Source: CAWJHE01 sp963842455
GTDB lineage: Bacteria > Chloroflexota > Anaerolineae > Anaerolineales > UBA4823
DNA: 64,000 nt
Assembly: GCA_963842455.1 (NCBI GenBank)
Contig: CAWJHE010000013.1
Coordinates: 62,001-126,000, forward strand
Reading direction: 5' to 3'
The notes under the pieces are model-generated. The model ran no database searches, was not told the DNA's origin, and was given only the letters and a program-made list of their open reading frames with translations. This document shows positions 44,370 to 53,497 of the stretch, one piece after another; position 1 is the stretch's first letter, and each line of letters begins with the position of its first letter. A program made the translations under genes and the position numbers.

Positions 44370-47144
44370 TTATTTATCTTCAACAAATCCAGCCATCTTC
44401 CCGCTATATTTCAGGGCAGAGTGAGCTGCTGCTAGCCGGGCAATCGGCACTCTGAACGGGGAGCAGCTAACATAGTTATTACCAACCAGGTGGCAAAATT
44501 CGATGGAAGCCGGGTCGCCGCCATGTTCGCCGCAGATACCTACTTCCAGGTTATTGCGAGTCTTACGACCTTCTGTCACAGCCATTTGCATCAAGCGCCC
44601 CACACCGGCTCGATCAATAGTTTGGAAGGGATTCTTTTCCAGGATGCCCTCTTCTACATACTTAATCAAGAAGTTGCGTTCAGCATCATCCCGACTATAA
44701 CCGAAGGTCATTTGGGTCAGGTCGTTGGTGCCAAATGAGAAAAATTCAGCTACGCGAGCGATATTATCTGCAGTCACTGCCGCACGTGGAATTTCGATCA
44801 TCGTGCCAAATTTATAGTCAAAATTGACTTTCTTCTCTTCCATCACAGCTTTGGCAATCCGCTCCAAACGAGGCTGAATCCATTCCAACTCTTTTACTGT
44901 GCCCGTTAAGGGGATCATTACCTCAGGTTTTACAACCACCCCAGCCAGTGTTTGGTTTGCCGCTGCTTCAAAGATGGCGCGCACCTGCATTTCTACAATT
45001 TCGGGCATGTAGATGCTCAACCGTACGCCACGCAATCCCATCATGGGGTTGCTTTCATGCATCGAGCGAATTTTCGAGAGCAGGTCTTCTTTCTCAACCA
45101 GACCTTTGGTTTCGCCCTTTACACGCATCGTAATGATTTCTTCTAAGAGTTTCTCTTCATCCGGCATAAACTCGTGCAAAGGCGGATCAATTAAGCGAAT
45201 AATGACCGGGCAGCCATCCATGGCTTCAAACAAGCCTTCAAAATCCGCTCGTTGATAAGGCAACAATTCGTCCAAAGCCGATGTTCGCCCTGCAGAGTTA
45301 TTGGATAAAATCATGCGCTGCACGATGGGAAGACGTTCCGTTTCAAAGAACATATGCTCTGTGCGGCACAAACCAATACCTACCGCTCCGTAGGAACGAG
45401 CTCGGCGTGCATCCGCAGGGTAATCCGCATTAGCCCAAACCTGAAGGCCACGTGTCGGCCATCCTTTTGGAGCTTTGCGAATGCCTTCTGTTGCACAGAT
45501 ATCATCTGCCCAGGTAAGCAGTGTCAGCAGGTCAGTTTGTTCTTCCAAAGAAGGTGCAAGCGTAGGAATTTTTCCTAAGAAAACCTGTCCTGAAGTACCA
45601 TCTACAGAAATCCATTCACCTTCCTTGACTACAGCGCCATTGGCTTCCATCTGGCGTTTATCCAGGTCAATGCGAATTTCTGAAGCGCCAACGATACAGG
45701 GTACACCGAATTGTCGCGCCACAACGGCAGCGTGAGAAGTCGCGCCGCCTTCCGAAGTGAGGATGCCCTTAGCAGCCAGCATACCATGCACGTCGTCTGG
45801 TTTTGTGAAAGGCCGTACCATGATAACATCTTCATGATTTTCCTTAGCTCTTTTCTCAGCAGTATCAGCATCAAAATAAACCTGCCCTACTGCTGCCCCA
45901 GGCGAGGCATTCACACCTTTAGCATATTGCCGGCCAGCTGCTGCTGCTTCTTCCTTCGCCTTAAAATCAAACTGTGGGTGAAGCAAGGTATCTACTTGAT
46001 CCGGCGTAACCCGCAACACAGCTTCTTCTTTTGTGATCAAGCCTTCATTTGCCATATCAACCGCAATGGTAACTGCAGCTTTGGCAGTGCGTTTTCCGGT
46101 GCGCGTCTGCAACATGTACAGTTTACCGTCTTCGATTGTAAATTCAACATCCTGCATTTCACGATAATGCAATTCCAGTTTGTCACAAATCTCAATAAAT
46201 TCGCGATATGCCTGGGGTAGATCTTTTTCCAGGTTTTGAATCTTTTCGGTATTACGGATACCCGCCACAACATCTTCGCCTTGGGCATTCAGCAGGTAAT
46301 CGCCGTACATCTTTCGCTCACCATTGGCTGGATCACGCGTAAAAGCAACGCCAGTTCCCGATTGATTACCGGTGTTTCCAAAAACCATTGTTTGAATATT
46401 GACGGCCGTCCCTAAATCATGAGCAATGCCAGCAGCGTTCCGATAATCTACAGCACGTTTACCATTCCAGGATTTGAACACAGCCTCTGTAGCCAGGCGT
46501 AACTGCTCGTAAGGATCCTGTGGGAAATCAAAGCCTTTATGCTCACGCACCACACCTTTGAATACCTCGGTCAGAGCTTTCCAATCTTCAGCGGTCAAAT
46601 CTGTGTCAGCCTTGACGCCCTTTTTCTCTTTGTAGGCAGCTAAAGGATGCTCAAAAGCCTCATCCTGAATTCCCAAAACCACCGAACCAAACATCTCTAC
46701 CAGGCGGCGGTAAAGGTCATACACAAAACGCGGTTCAGCGCCTTTAGAAATCATGCCTGCAGCAGTATTGTCATTCAGACCAATGTTGAGCACAGTATCC
46801 ATCATACCTGGCATAGAAAATTTCGCGCCTGAACGGCAAGAAACCAGAAGGGGATTGGTTGAATCGCCAAACAATTTTTTAGTTTTGGCTTCCACCTTCT
46901 TTAAGGCGGCCAATTCCTGATCCCATAAACCTGCGGGGAATTTTTCACCTTCCGCCAGGTAAGCGTTACATGCTTCTGTAGTTACGGTGAAGCCAGGAGG
47001 AACCGGCACACCTGCCCGTGTCATATCGGCCAGACCAGCGCCTTTCCCGCCTAATAAAGCACGTACTTCTTCCCAATCTCCGCCGACAGCTTCCTCAGCG
47101 AGTTTTACTTCATCAAACAAGAAAACCCATTTCTTTTCAGTCAT
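44370..47144 (-). CDS. ppdK: Pyruvate phosphate dikinase
   Basis: Interconverts pyruvate, ATP and phosphate with phosphoenolpyruvate, AMP and pyrophosphate. The 924-aa chain has the ATP-grasp N-terminal domain (LLGGKGAGLADMTRAGVPVP). The swivelling domain follows with the phospho-histidine loop TSEGGATSHAAVVARQFG. The TIM-barrel C-terminal domain shows GLCRTEHMFF, SFGTNDLTQMTFGYSRDD and VGICGEHGGDP. Full length and all catalytic blocks are present. It supports gluconeogenesis together with fbp. It is divergent from the ribosomal operon. Confidence 0.97.
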   Translation of the reverse strand: MTEKKWVFLFDEVKLAEEAVGGDWEEVRALLGGKGAGLADMTRAGVPVPPGFTVTTEACNAYLAEGEKFPAGLWDQELAALKKVEAKTKKLFGDSTNPLLVSCRSGAKFSMPGMMDTVLNIGLNDNTAAGMISKGAEPRFVYDLYRRLVEMFGSVVLGIQDEAFEHPLAAYKEKKGVKADTDLTAEDWKALTEVFKGVVREHKGFDFPQDPYEQLRLATEAVFKSWNGKRAVDYRNAAGIAHDLGTAVNIQTMVFGNTGNQSGTGVAFTRDPANGERKMYGDYLLNAQGEDVVAGIRNTEKIQNLEKDLPQAYREFIEICDKLELHYREMQDVEFTIEDGKLYMLQTRTGKRTAKAAVTIAVDMANEGLITKEEAVLRVTPDQVDTLLHPQFDFKAKEEAAAAGRQYAKGVNASPGAAVGQVYFDADTAEKRAKENHEDVIMVRPFTKPDDVHGMLAAKGILTSEGGATSHAAVVARQFGVPCIVGASEIRIDLDKRQMEANGAVVKEGEWISVDGTSGQVFLGKIPTLAPSLEEQTDLLTLLTWADDICATEGIRKAPKGWPTRGLQVWANADYPADARRARSYGAVGIGLCRTEHMFFETERLPIVQRMILSNNSAGRTSALDELLPYQRADFEGLFEAMDGCPVIIRLIDPPLHEFMPDEEKLLEEIITMRVKGETKGLVEKEDLLSKIRSMHESNPMMGLRGVRLSIYMPEIVEMQVRAIFEAAANQTLAGVVVKPEVMIPLTGTVKELEWIQPRLERIAKAVMEEKKVNFDYKFGTMIEIPRAAVTADNIARVAEFFSFGTNDLTQMTFGYSRDDAERNFLIKYVEEGILEKNPFQTIDRAGVGRLMQMAVTEGRKTRNNLEVGICGEHGGDPASIEFCHLVGNNYVSCSPFRVPIARLAAAHSALKYSGKMAGFVEDK

Positions 47145-47256
47145 CGTTATTCTCCTTGAATAAACATAAAATAATTGCTCCGGAAATTACGAATGAATAG
47201 TTTACCACAATGCCTGTCTATTCAACCTGTTTCTAAGGAATTTTTTATAGAAACTG

Positions 47257-47285
47257 TTGACATCTATGCATAACCTCGGTATAAT
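47257..47285 (+). promoter_or_regulatory. Sigma-70 promoter of the rplU-rpmA-rpmE operon
   Basis: TTGACA (47257-47262) and TATAAT (47280-47285) are consensus sequences with a 17-base spacer. A strong promoter is expected for ribosomal proteins. Confidence 0.88.
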
Positions 47286-47443
47286 ACTGCCCGCACTGTC
47301 CCAGCGGCCCTATGCTGGGGCAAAAATTTGTATATCCTATCCCCAACTTCCCCATCCTGCGGCGCCATGTGTCAAGGCTTAGGGAGCAGTATCTTGCACG
47401 AGAAGGCGCGGCATCGATGGCGAAGTGAAGCTTGGAGGAGCTT
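47286..47443 (+). other. Structured 5' leader of the L21 operon
   Basis: About 150 untranslated bases lie between promoter and rplU. A hairpin CCCAGC (47300-47305) / GCTGGG (47314-47319) is near its start and the Shine-Dalgarno GGAGGAG near its end. L21 leaders in other bacteria bind ribosomal protein to autoregulate; whether this one is of a known class was not determined. Confidence 0.4.
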
Positions 47444-47770
47444 ATGAAGTATGCAATTGTTGAAGATGGCGGTAAGCAGTATAAAGCCGTCGAAGGAAAT
47501 ACCATCGAAGTAGATCGTTTTGACGCCGAAGTCGGTGAGCAAGTCGATTTAGAGCGTGTCTTACTGGTCGTCGATGGTGAACAGGTATCCGTTGGTAAAC
47601 CGGTTGTGGAAGGCGTCAAAGTTCAGGCTACCGTCGTGGCTCAGGTCAAAGGACCCAAACTGATCGTTTTCCGTTACAAACCAAAGAAACGCATCCGGGT
47701 GAAGACAGGCCATCGTCAAAAATACACTCGCCTGCAAATTGACACCATCGCCGTGAACGGTAAGGAATAA
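47444..47770 (+). CDS. rplU: 50S ribosomal protein L21
   Basis: Binds 23S rRNA in the large subunit. ATG 47444 is chosen because GGAGGAG ends six bases before it and the protein then starts MKYAIVEDGGKQYKA, the universal L21 N-terminus. 108 aa. The family's Lys/Arg-rich block GHRQKYTRLQI is present. rpmA follows after 11 bases. Confidence 0.96.
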   Translation: MKYAIVEDGGKQYKAVEGNTIEVDRFDAEVGEQVDLERVLLVVDGEQVSVGKPVVEGVKVQATVVAQVKGPKLIVFRYKPKKRIRVKTGHRQKYTRLQIDTIAVNGKE

Positions 47771-47781
47771 GAGAGGTAATT

Positions 47782-48066
47782 ATGGCACACAAAAAAGGCG
47801 GCGGCTCAAGCCGCAACGGTCGTGACAGTCAAAGCCAGCGCCTGGGCGTGAAGAAGTTCGGCGGTGAACACGTTCTTTCAGGAAATATCCTGGTTCGCCA
47901 GCGGGGCACTCGCATTAAACCCGGTCTGAATGTTGGTCGAGGAAAAGATGATACGCTGTTTGCTACCATCGAAGGCGTCGTAGTTTTCGAGAATGTCCGC
48001 GATGACCGCAAACGCGTCAGTGTTGTCCCATTGGCAGAAATACCTGCCGTCGAGCAAGAGGCTTAG
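47782..48066 (+). CDS. rpmA: 50S ribosomal protein L27
   Basis: Sits near the peptidyl-transferase centre. 94 aa, starting MAHKKGGGSSRNGRDSQSQR, the direct mature-type N-terminus without a cleaved Firmicutes-type extension. Followed after three bases by the L31 gene. Confidence 0.96.
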   Translation: MAHKKGGGSSRNGRDSQSQRLGVKKFGGEHVLSGNILVRQRGTRIKPGLNVGRGKDDTLFATIEGVVVFENVRDDRKRVSVVPLAEIPAVEQEA

Positions 48067-48069
48067 ATT

Positions 48070-48543
48070 ATGCGCAAGAATATTCATCCCAATTACTACA
48101 CCGATGCTCAGGTGATCTGCTCCTGTGGCAATACCTGGACAACCGGCTCAACCCGCAAGGTCATTCGAACGGATGTTTGTTACAAATGCCATCCATTCTA
48201 CACCGGCGAACAACGTATTGTTGACACCGAAGGTCAGGTCGATCGTTTCTACAAAAAACTGGCAGCCCGTCAACAGTTTATGGATGATCAGGAAGCTCGA
48301 GAATCCGCGCGGACTTCGATGGATCGCCCAATCACCGAGCTTGAGTTAGGCACACGCCCTACTGAAGCATTAGCGAAAGCTGGCATTGAAAATGTTGGCC
48401 AGGCTTTGGACAAATTAGCCGAAGGTGAAGCAAGCCTGCTCGCAGTAGATGGTTTTGGTCGCAAATCACTGGCAGATCTGAAGAAACGTCTGCGCCAGCT
48501 CGGTTACGAACTCCCAGAAGCTGCCCAAGAAATCCAGGTATAA
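48070..48543 (+). CDS. rpmE: 50S ribosomal protein L31 fused to an RNA polymerase alpha-CTD-like domain
   Basis: Residues ~1-70 are a zinc-type L31 (MRKNIHPNYY, CSCGNTW and CYKCHPFYTG). Residues ~82-150 are an extra helix-hairpin-helix domain. It aligns by eye with the alpha C-terminal domain: RPITELELGTRPTEALAKAG and LLAVDGFGRKSLADLKKRL. The Arg and the GRKS turn match the alpha-CTD nucleic-acid contacts (R265, G296, K298, S299), while N268 is replaced. Total 157 aa against about 70 for ordinary L31. The operon ends here at a strong terminator. Function of the added domain is unknown. Confidence 0.9.
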   Translation: MRKNIHPNYYTDAQVICSCGNTWTTGSTRKVIRTDVCYKCHPFYTGEQRIVDTEGQVDRFYKKLAARQQFMDDQEARESARTSMDRPITELELGTRPTEALAKAGIENVGQALDKLAEGEASLLAVDGFGRKSLADLKKRLRQLGYELPEAAQEIQV

Positions 48544-48580
48544 CCCCGGTCTGAGCAGTATCATTTTCATGAACGAATAA

Positions 48581-48613
48581 AAATCCATCCTGGCTTCCAG
48601 GATGGATTTTTTT
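48581..48613 (+). terminator. Rho-independent terminator after rpmE
   Basis: Perfect 13-base arms AAATCCATCCTGG (48581-48593) and CCAGGATGGATTT (48597-48609) with a 3-base loop, ending in a run of seven T (48607-48613). Confidence 0.93.
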
Positions 48614-48700
48614 ACACATCGTAGTCAATCTTGTTTCCTACTTGCTTGCTTCGCTCTACTGGCGGTAAAATAAGCCTATATCCAACCATAAGGAGAGCGC

Positions 48701-49273
48701 ATGGTCCATCATACTGGGACAATTGAAGTGATCACCGGTTCTATGTTCTGTGGTAAAACGGATGAACTTATCCGGCGCTTACGCAGAGCTACTATTGCAC
48801 GCCAGAAAGTCCAGGTCTTCAAACCAAAAATTGACAATCGCTACAATGTAGAAAAAGTGACTTCCCATGCCGGAAGCGAATTTGATGCTATTCCGGTGGA
48901 ATCATCCAAACAAATCATAGATATATTGGATCCAAGCACGACCGTTGTAGGAATTGATGAAGCACAATTTTTTGATGAGCCTATCGTAGAGATTGTCCAG
49001 GCTCTTGCCGACAAGGGCTTACGTGTACTCGTTGCTGGTTTGGACACTGATTTTCGGGCTGAACCATTTGGTCAAATGCCAATTCTGATGGCCAAAGCAG
49101 AAACTGTCGATAAGTTACATGCCATCTGCATGATATGCGGTGAGCCAGCCAGTCGCACCCAGCGCCTGGTGAATGGGCACCCCGCTCATTACGACGATCC
49201 GGTCGTGATTGTCGGTGCTTCGGAGCTCTACGAAGCCCGTTGTCGTCAGCATCATCAGGTTCCACGGGGATAA
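48701..49273 (+). CDS. tdk: Thymidine kinase
   Basis: Phosphorylates thymidine for salvage. 190 aa of the type II (zinc) family: P-loop GSMFCGKTDELI, Walker B-like VVGIDEAQFFD, substrate lid GLDTDFRAEPFG and the zinc site CMICG with a final CRQHH. AAGGAGAG precedes the start. It begins a nucleotide/RNA gene group with hpt and cca. Confidence 0.95.
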   Translation: MVHHTGTIEVITGSMFCGKTDELIRRLRRATIARQKVQVFKPKIDNRYNVEKVTSHAGSEFDAIPVESSKQIIDILDPSTTVVGIDEAQFFDEPIVEIVQALADKGLRVLVAGLDTDFRAEPFGQMPILMAKAETVDKLHAICMICGEPASRTQRLVNGHPAHYDDPVVIVGASELYEARCRQHHQVPRG

Positions 49274-49279
49274 AGCCAA

Positions 49280-49834
49280 ATGCAAGATTACAACGAATTC
49301 TTACAGGAAGTCTTGATTTCCGAGCAAGAAGTTCAGACTCGGGTAGAACAACTAGGCGCTCAAATCAGCAGAGATTACCAGGGTATTGACCTGCATCTGG
49401 TTTGCATTTTACGCGGCGGTGTTGTTTTCTTGACGGATATCATGCGAAGCATCACTGTCCCAAACACAATCGATTTCATGGCTGTCTCCTCTTACGGAAT
49501 GTCTCGGCAGTCAACCGGCCAGGTACGGATCACCCTGGACCTCAAAGACGAAATCCAAGGTCGCAATGTTTTGCTCGTTGAAGATATTGTTGACAGCGGT
49601 TATACCATTGCCTCGGTGCTCAGGATCCTCGAAACCAGGCACCCACATAGCTTGAAGGTTTGCACCCTGTTAGATAAACCTGAGAGAAGAGAAGTTGAAG
49701 TCCCCATCGATTATTGTGGGTTTGTCATTCCTAATAAGTTTGTTTTCGGATACGGATTAGACCTGGATGGTTTTTATCGCAACTTGCCTTTTGTTGCCAC
49801 CGTTGATTTAGAACGCTATAAACCTGAAGAATGA
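49280..49834 (+). CDS. hpt: Hypoxanthine phosphoribosyltransferase
   Basis: Salvages hypoxanthine and guanine using PRPP. 184 aa. The PRPP-binding loop is LLVEDIVDSGYTI, with the early CILRGGVVFLTDIMR loop and the late base-binding region (DYCGFVIPNKFVFGYGLD). It lies six bases after tdk and overlaps cca by four bases. Confidence 0.95.
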   Translation: MQDYNEFLQEVLISEQEVQTRVEQLGAQISRDYQGIDLHLVCILRGGVVFLTDIMRSITVPNTIDFMAVSSYGMSRQSTGQVRITLDLKDEIQGRNVLLVEDIVDSGYTIASVLRILETRHPHSLKVCTLLDKPERREVEVPIDYCGFVIPNKFVFGYGLDLDGFYRNLPFVATVDLERYKPEE

Positions 49835-51345
49835 ACCTATTGACCGGCAATCAAATAATCGTAGACCTGATTGACAGGATTCGATCTGCGCTCCCACCGG
49901 GTCTAAAATTATACCTGGTTGGGGGCGCAGTGCGCGATTTGGTCTCTGGTCGAAAAATTCACGACCTGGATTTTCTTCTCATTCCAAAAAACAAGGTCAT
50001 CCCTCTAGCCCGCAAAATCGCCGATAATCTGCATGCCGACTTTTACCCCCTGGATAAAGAACGGGATACTGCCAGGTTAATCTTCATGCGAGATGATGGT
50101 GTCCGCCTGCATTTGGATTTTGCAGCCTTACGCGATGAAGGGCTTTTGCAAGATTTGAAAGCAAGAGATTTCACTGTCAATTCCATGGCGATTGATACCG
50201 ATGATTATAATCAATTGATCGATCCTCTCGAAGGTACAAAGGACATACACAACAAAATCATTCGAGCCAGTTCGATCGATAGCATGTTGAGTGATCCTCT
50301 GCGAATTCTACGCGCTGTTCGCCTCGCTGTCCAATTAGATTACAAAATTAGTCCAGATACGCTTTTATTGATGAAACAGGCTATGCCAGAACTCATCAAA
50401 ATTTCCCCTGAAAGACAGAGAGACGAAATTTTTCGTTTGTTGAGTATCAAGCGTGTTGATACTTCCCTGCGAGTATTAGAGAAATTAGGCATCCTGCCAA
50501 CTGTATTCCCAGAATTAACCGCACTGGTTGGACTCCAACAGTCCAGTCCTCATACATTAGATGTCTGGAACCATACGTTAAGCGTAGTTCAAAAACTCGA
50601 ACAAATTCTGTTCATTTTAGGTTTAGATTCCGACCTGGAAGAATCTGGAAATATTGTCTCTTCCTGGATATCCTTAAAGCTAGGACGATATCGAAAAGAG
50701 ATTGCCGATCATTTTTCTGTCACATTGAACCCGGATCGGTCGATCCAAAGCCTCTTATTTTTGGCAGCGATTTATCACGATGCAGGCAAAGCCGAAACGC
50801 AATCAATTGGCGCCCAGGGTGAGTTCCATTTTTACCGGCATGAAAAGTTCAGTCAGGAAAAACTTGAGCAAAGAGCCAGGTTTTTTAGATTAAGCAACCA
50901 GGAAATCGAGAGATTGTCGGCAATTGCCAGCGCACATTTACGGCCTCTAAATCTCAACCAGTCTTCGGAGGTCCCCAGCCGTAGAGCAATTTATAAGTTT
51001 TGGCGAGATCTGGATGATGCAGGGGTGGATGTGTGTTTACTTTCTATTGCCGACCTGATGGGAACTTACGGCCTCGGTCTTCCAAACGAGAAACTAATCA
51101 GCCACCTTACAACCATTCGCTCACTACTAGATGCTTGGTGGGTGCAACGAGAAGAACTCGTCAGCCCACCCTCTGTACTCAATGGCAACCAGTTGATGAA
51201 TAGTCTCCAATTAGAACCAGGTCCCTTGATTGGAAAAATCCTAGAGGCAATTCGACAGGCTCAGGTGGATGGGCTGGTTTCAGACAGCCAAGAAGCTTTG
51301 GCGTACGCCCGCAGTTGGCTTGATGACCCACAAGAAGATTATTAA
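49831..51345 (+). CDS. CCA tRNA nucleotidyltransferase/poly(A) polymerase family protein with HD domain
   Basis: Nucleotidyltransferase of the class II CCA-adding/poly(A) polymerase group, 504 aa. N-terminal catalytic head: LYLVGGAVRDLV, then HDLDFLL (metal Asp pair) and the AKDFTVN-like KARDFTVNSMAID. The neck contains DPLRILRAVRLAVQL. A C-terminal HD domain (AAIYHDAGKAETQ) suggests an added phosphohydrolase part. Which reaction it catalyses (CCA addition or A-addition) cannot be settled by sight. Its stop codon overlaps the stop of the opposite-strand gene. Confidence 0.88.
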   Translation: MNLLTGNQIIVDLIDRIRSALPPGLKLYLVGGAVRDLVSGRKIHDLDFLLIPKNKVIPLARKIADNLHADFYPLDKERDTARLIFMRDDGVRLHLDFAALRDEGLLQDLKARDFTVNSMAIDTDDYNQLIDPLEGTKDIHNKIIRASSIDSMLSDPLRILRAVRLAVQLDYKISPDTLLLMKQAMPELIKISPERQRDEIFRLLSIKRVDTSLRVLEKLGILPTVFPELTALVGLQQSSPHTLDVWNHTLSVVQKLEQILFILGLDSDLEESGNIVSSWISLKLGRYRKEIADHFSVTLNPDRSIQSLLFLAAIYHDAGKAETQSIGAQGEFHFYRHEKFSQEKLEQRARFFRLSNQEIERLSAIASAHLRPLNLNQSSEVPSRRAIYKFWRDLDDAGVDVCLLSIADLMGTYGLGLPNEKLISHLTTIRSLLDAWWVQREELVSPPSVLNGNQLMNSLQLEPGPLIGKILEAIRQAQVDGLVSDSQEALAYARSWLDDPQEDY

Positions 51346-51638
51346 GGATATATTTCTTCTAATACGGGCTCATAAAAACATCGACAACCCAGTGCATGGG
51401 AGCAGCCCTCAATAGGAAGTTTTGGCGCTGCATCCTTCGCATAAGCGCCCTGAGCCTCCCGACAAGCAGGGCAGCAATTGTGGGACACAGCGATCCGTAC
51501 ATAACTGATACGCGGATTATCCTGTATTCGTTTGAGTACGACCGCCGTTTCAGAAAAAAGGCGAAGATCAGCATTACATTGGACACAATAAAGTGCGGAA
51601 TCTGGCGACTGAGCCTGGCATTTTGAACAAATTTGCAC
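51342..51638 (-). CDS. Small zinc-ribbon protein
   Basis: 98-aa protein of unknown role. The N-terminus is a zinc ribbon, CSKCQAQSPDSALYCVQCNA. The second half has two further Cys pairs (CCPAC at ~54-58, then CSHALGCRC at ~79-87), perhaps a second metal site. Convergent with the nucleotidyltransferase gene, and the two stop codons share bases 51343-51344. A related zinc ribbon starts the histidine kinase at 52322. Confidence 0.65.
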   Translation of the reverse strand: MQICSKCQAQSPDSALYCVQCNADLRLFSETAVVLKRIQDNPRISYVRIAVSHNCCPACREAQGAYAKDAAPKLPIEGCSHALGCRCFYEPVLEEIYP

Positions 51639-51709
51639 GATTTTTCTCCTTCAGAATTTCCCCTATTCTAATCCAACTCGCCAGAGCTTCAAAGGGTTTT
51701 ACTGCTCTT

Positions 51710-52168
51710 TTAGTTGCTTTCCTCCTCATTCACCAATGCGGATTGAACTGCGTTTGCTCGCCTGGCCAGCTTGTTGAGATGAGCAATCAACAAATTACTT
51801 TTCATGGGTTTGTTAAGATAATCATCTGCGCCGGTTTCTAAAACTTTAGCGGTTATCCCAGGCTTATTGACTGCTGAAAGCACAAGAATGGGCACCTGAC
51901 TAAATTCGCGAATTTTCCTGCACAATGAAAATCCATCTATCTCAGGCATCATCAAATCAACGACTACGACGGATGGATCAACTTGGGCAATCATCTCCAA
52001 TCCTTCAAACCCCGAATTTGCTGTAAATACTTGAAAAGATTGAGGATCCAAAATGATTTGCATTAATTCAGTTGTTTCAATGTCATCGTCAATCACCAGA
52101 ATCCGGACAGGTTCAGAGATCTGTCCGGATGTCAGTCGATTACCACCTCTTTTAGAAGAAGGCACCAT
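51710..52168 (-). CDS. Single-domain response regulator (receiver only)
   Basis: 152-aa phosphoacceptor protein. Residues ~20-140 are a receiver domain: acidic pair in VIDDD, phospho-Asp in VVVVDLMMPEIDG, then VLSA and the conserved Lys in LNKPM. No output domain. The start is divergent from the kinase at 52322, which may phosphorylate it. It is unusual in ending only with a short charged tail (NEEESN). Confidence 0.88.
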   Translation of the reverse strand: MVPSSKRGGNRLTSGQISEPVRILVIDDDIETTELMQIILDPQSFQVFTANSGFEGLEMIAQVDPSVVVVDLMMPEIDGFSLCRKIREFSQVPILVLSAVNKPGITAKVLETGADDYLNKPMKSNLLIAHLNKLARRANAVQSALVNEEESN

Positions 52169-52321
52169 TTAAAAAAGCTGTCCTTTCAAGCCTCGCAGCA
52201 AAATTCAAATCTACTTCAAGTGTTATCTATTATGCATTAAAACCTATCACAACACCTTACAAACACTTAACAAGGAAATTCACATCTTTTTATGATATGA
52301 TTGGTCCAAAAGGCGGAGGCA

Positions 52322-53497
52322 ATGTCTGTTCAACCATCGTGTCCCCAATGTGGGCAGCCTGTTCAAGGATTAAATCGCTATTGCCTGTATTGTGGTGTGG
52401 ATTTAGCCATAGCCATGGCACATGCCGAAAATTTCCTGCTGGACCCAGATGAGATTTCAACCGGCAAGCCTTTATCCCCTGAGATTTTAGTCCCTCGAAT
52501 TGGGGAATATTTTGTGGAATTAGGTCTTCTAACCCCTGCGCAATTACAAATTGCATTAGATTATCAAAGAGACCTGGAGTCACAAGGAAATTCAATCCTG
52601 ATTGGCCAGGCTTTACTTGAACTGAAACTTGTTGACCAAGAAACCCTGGATCAAATCGTTACCACACAGATATTTAAGTTGCACACAGCCCTCAAGCAAT
52701 CCAACCAGCTCCTTTACAGCCGGGTTCAAGAAAGAACGCAAGATCTTCAGGCTGCGCTTGAACGATTATCCGAGTTGAATCGTTTAAAATCAAATTTTAT
52801 GTCAACGCTCTCTCATGAGTTGCGCTCCCCGTTGACACAAATAAAAGGTTACCTGGATTTATTGATTGCAGGGGATATAGGGCAGATCGATGACCAGCAA
52901 TTACGGATTCTAAATATTCTGAAAAAATCCGAAGAAAAACTTGAAAAATTAATTGAAGATCTGTTGCAATTCTCATTAGCGTCGCGTGGAGAATTACACA
53001 TTTTTCAAAAACCAATCGAGATTACAGAGCTGATACAAAAATGCTTGCAAGACTCCAAGGAAAAAGCCCAGGAAAAAGCAATTCAATTAACGACCAGCCT
53101 TCCTTCCTCACCTACCAAAGTTTGGGCTGATAGAGAAAAAATATCCTGGGTTATCTTACACTTTTTCGACAATGCTATAAAATTTTCACCTGAAGGAAAA
53201 ACAGTTCTAGTGGAAGCAGAGATTTACGGGAGCAATCTTTTGATTGCTGTATCTGATAAAGGAATTGGAATTCCAGCAGATCGATTAGAAGAAATATTTG
53301 AGCCCTTTCATCAACTGGAAAACGCACTGACCCGCCGTCACAATGGTACAGGATTAGGATTGGCCTTCGCTCGTCGAATAATTGAAGCACACGGTTCAAA
53401 AATCAAGGTAAAATCAGAACCAGGACAAGGTTCATGTTTCGAATTTTGCTTGCCGCTGTATTTTGAGGATCAGAATGTTGAACATAGAGTCGATTGA
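52322..53497 (+). CDS. Histidine kinase with N-terminal zinc ribbon and MshEN-like domain
   Basis: Cytoplasmic sensor kinase of 391 aa; ATG 52322 is chosen because GGCGGAGG precedes it. Residues ~5-27 are a zinc ribbon (CPQCGQPV, then CLYCGVD). Residues ~55-120 are a GspE-N/MshEN-type domain with two copies of the LGxx...G...L...Q pattern (RIGEYFVELGLLTPAQLQ, then LIGQALLELKLVDQETL), a fold known to bind cyclic di-GMP. A coiled coil leads to the HisKA H-box SHELRSPLTQIKGYL and an HATPase_c domain (NAIKF, DKGIGIP, GTGLGL). No membrane segment is present. It overlaps the next kinase gene by 23 bases. Confidence 0.87.
   Translation: MSVQPSCPQCGQPVQGLNRYCLYCGVDLAIAMAHAENFLLDPDEISTGKPLSPEILVPRIGEYFVELGLLTPAQLQIALDYQRDLESQGNSILIGQALLELKLVDQETLDQIVTTQIFKLHTALKQSNQLLYSRVQERTQDLQAALERLSELNRLKSNFMSTLSHELRSPLTQIKGYLDLLIAGDIGQIDDQQLRILNILKKSEEKLEKLIEDLLQFSLASRGELHIFQKPIEITELIQKCLQDSKEKAQEKAIQLTTSLPSSPTKVWADREKISWVILHFFDNAIKFSPEGKTVLVEAEIYGSNLLIAVSDKGIGIPADRLEEIFEPFHQLENALTRRHNGTGLGLAFARRIIEAHGSKIKVKSEPGQGSCFEFCLPLYFEDQNVEHRVD

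Noticed and set aside
47245..47619. Minus-strand gene across the rplU promoter
   Set aside because: Ser/Thr-rich shadow of rplU; it runs over a consensus promoter and leader on the other strand.
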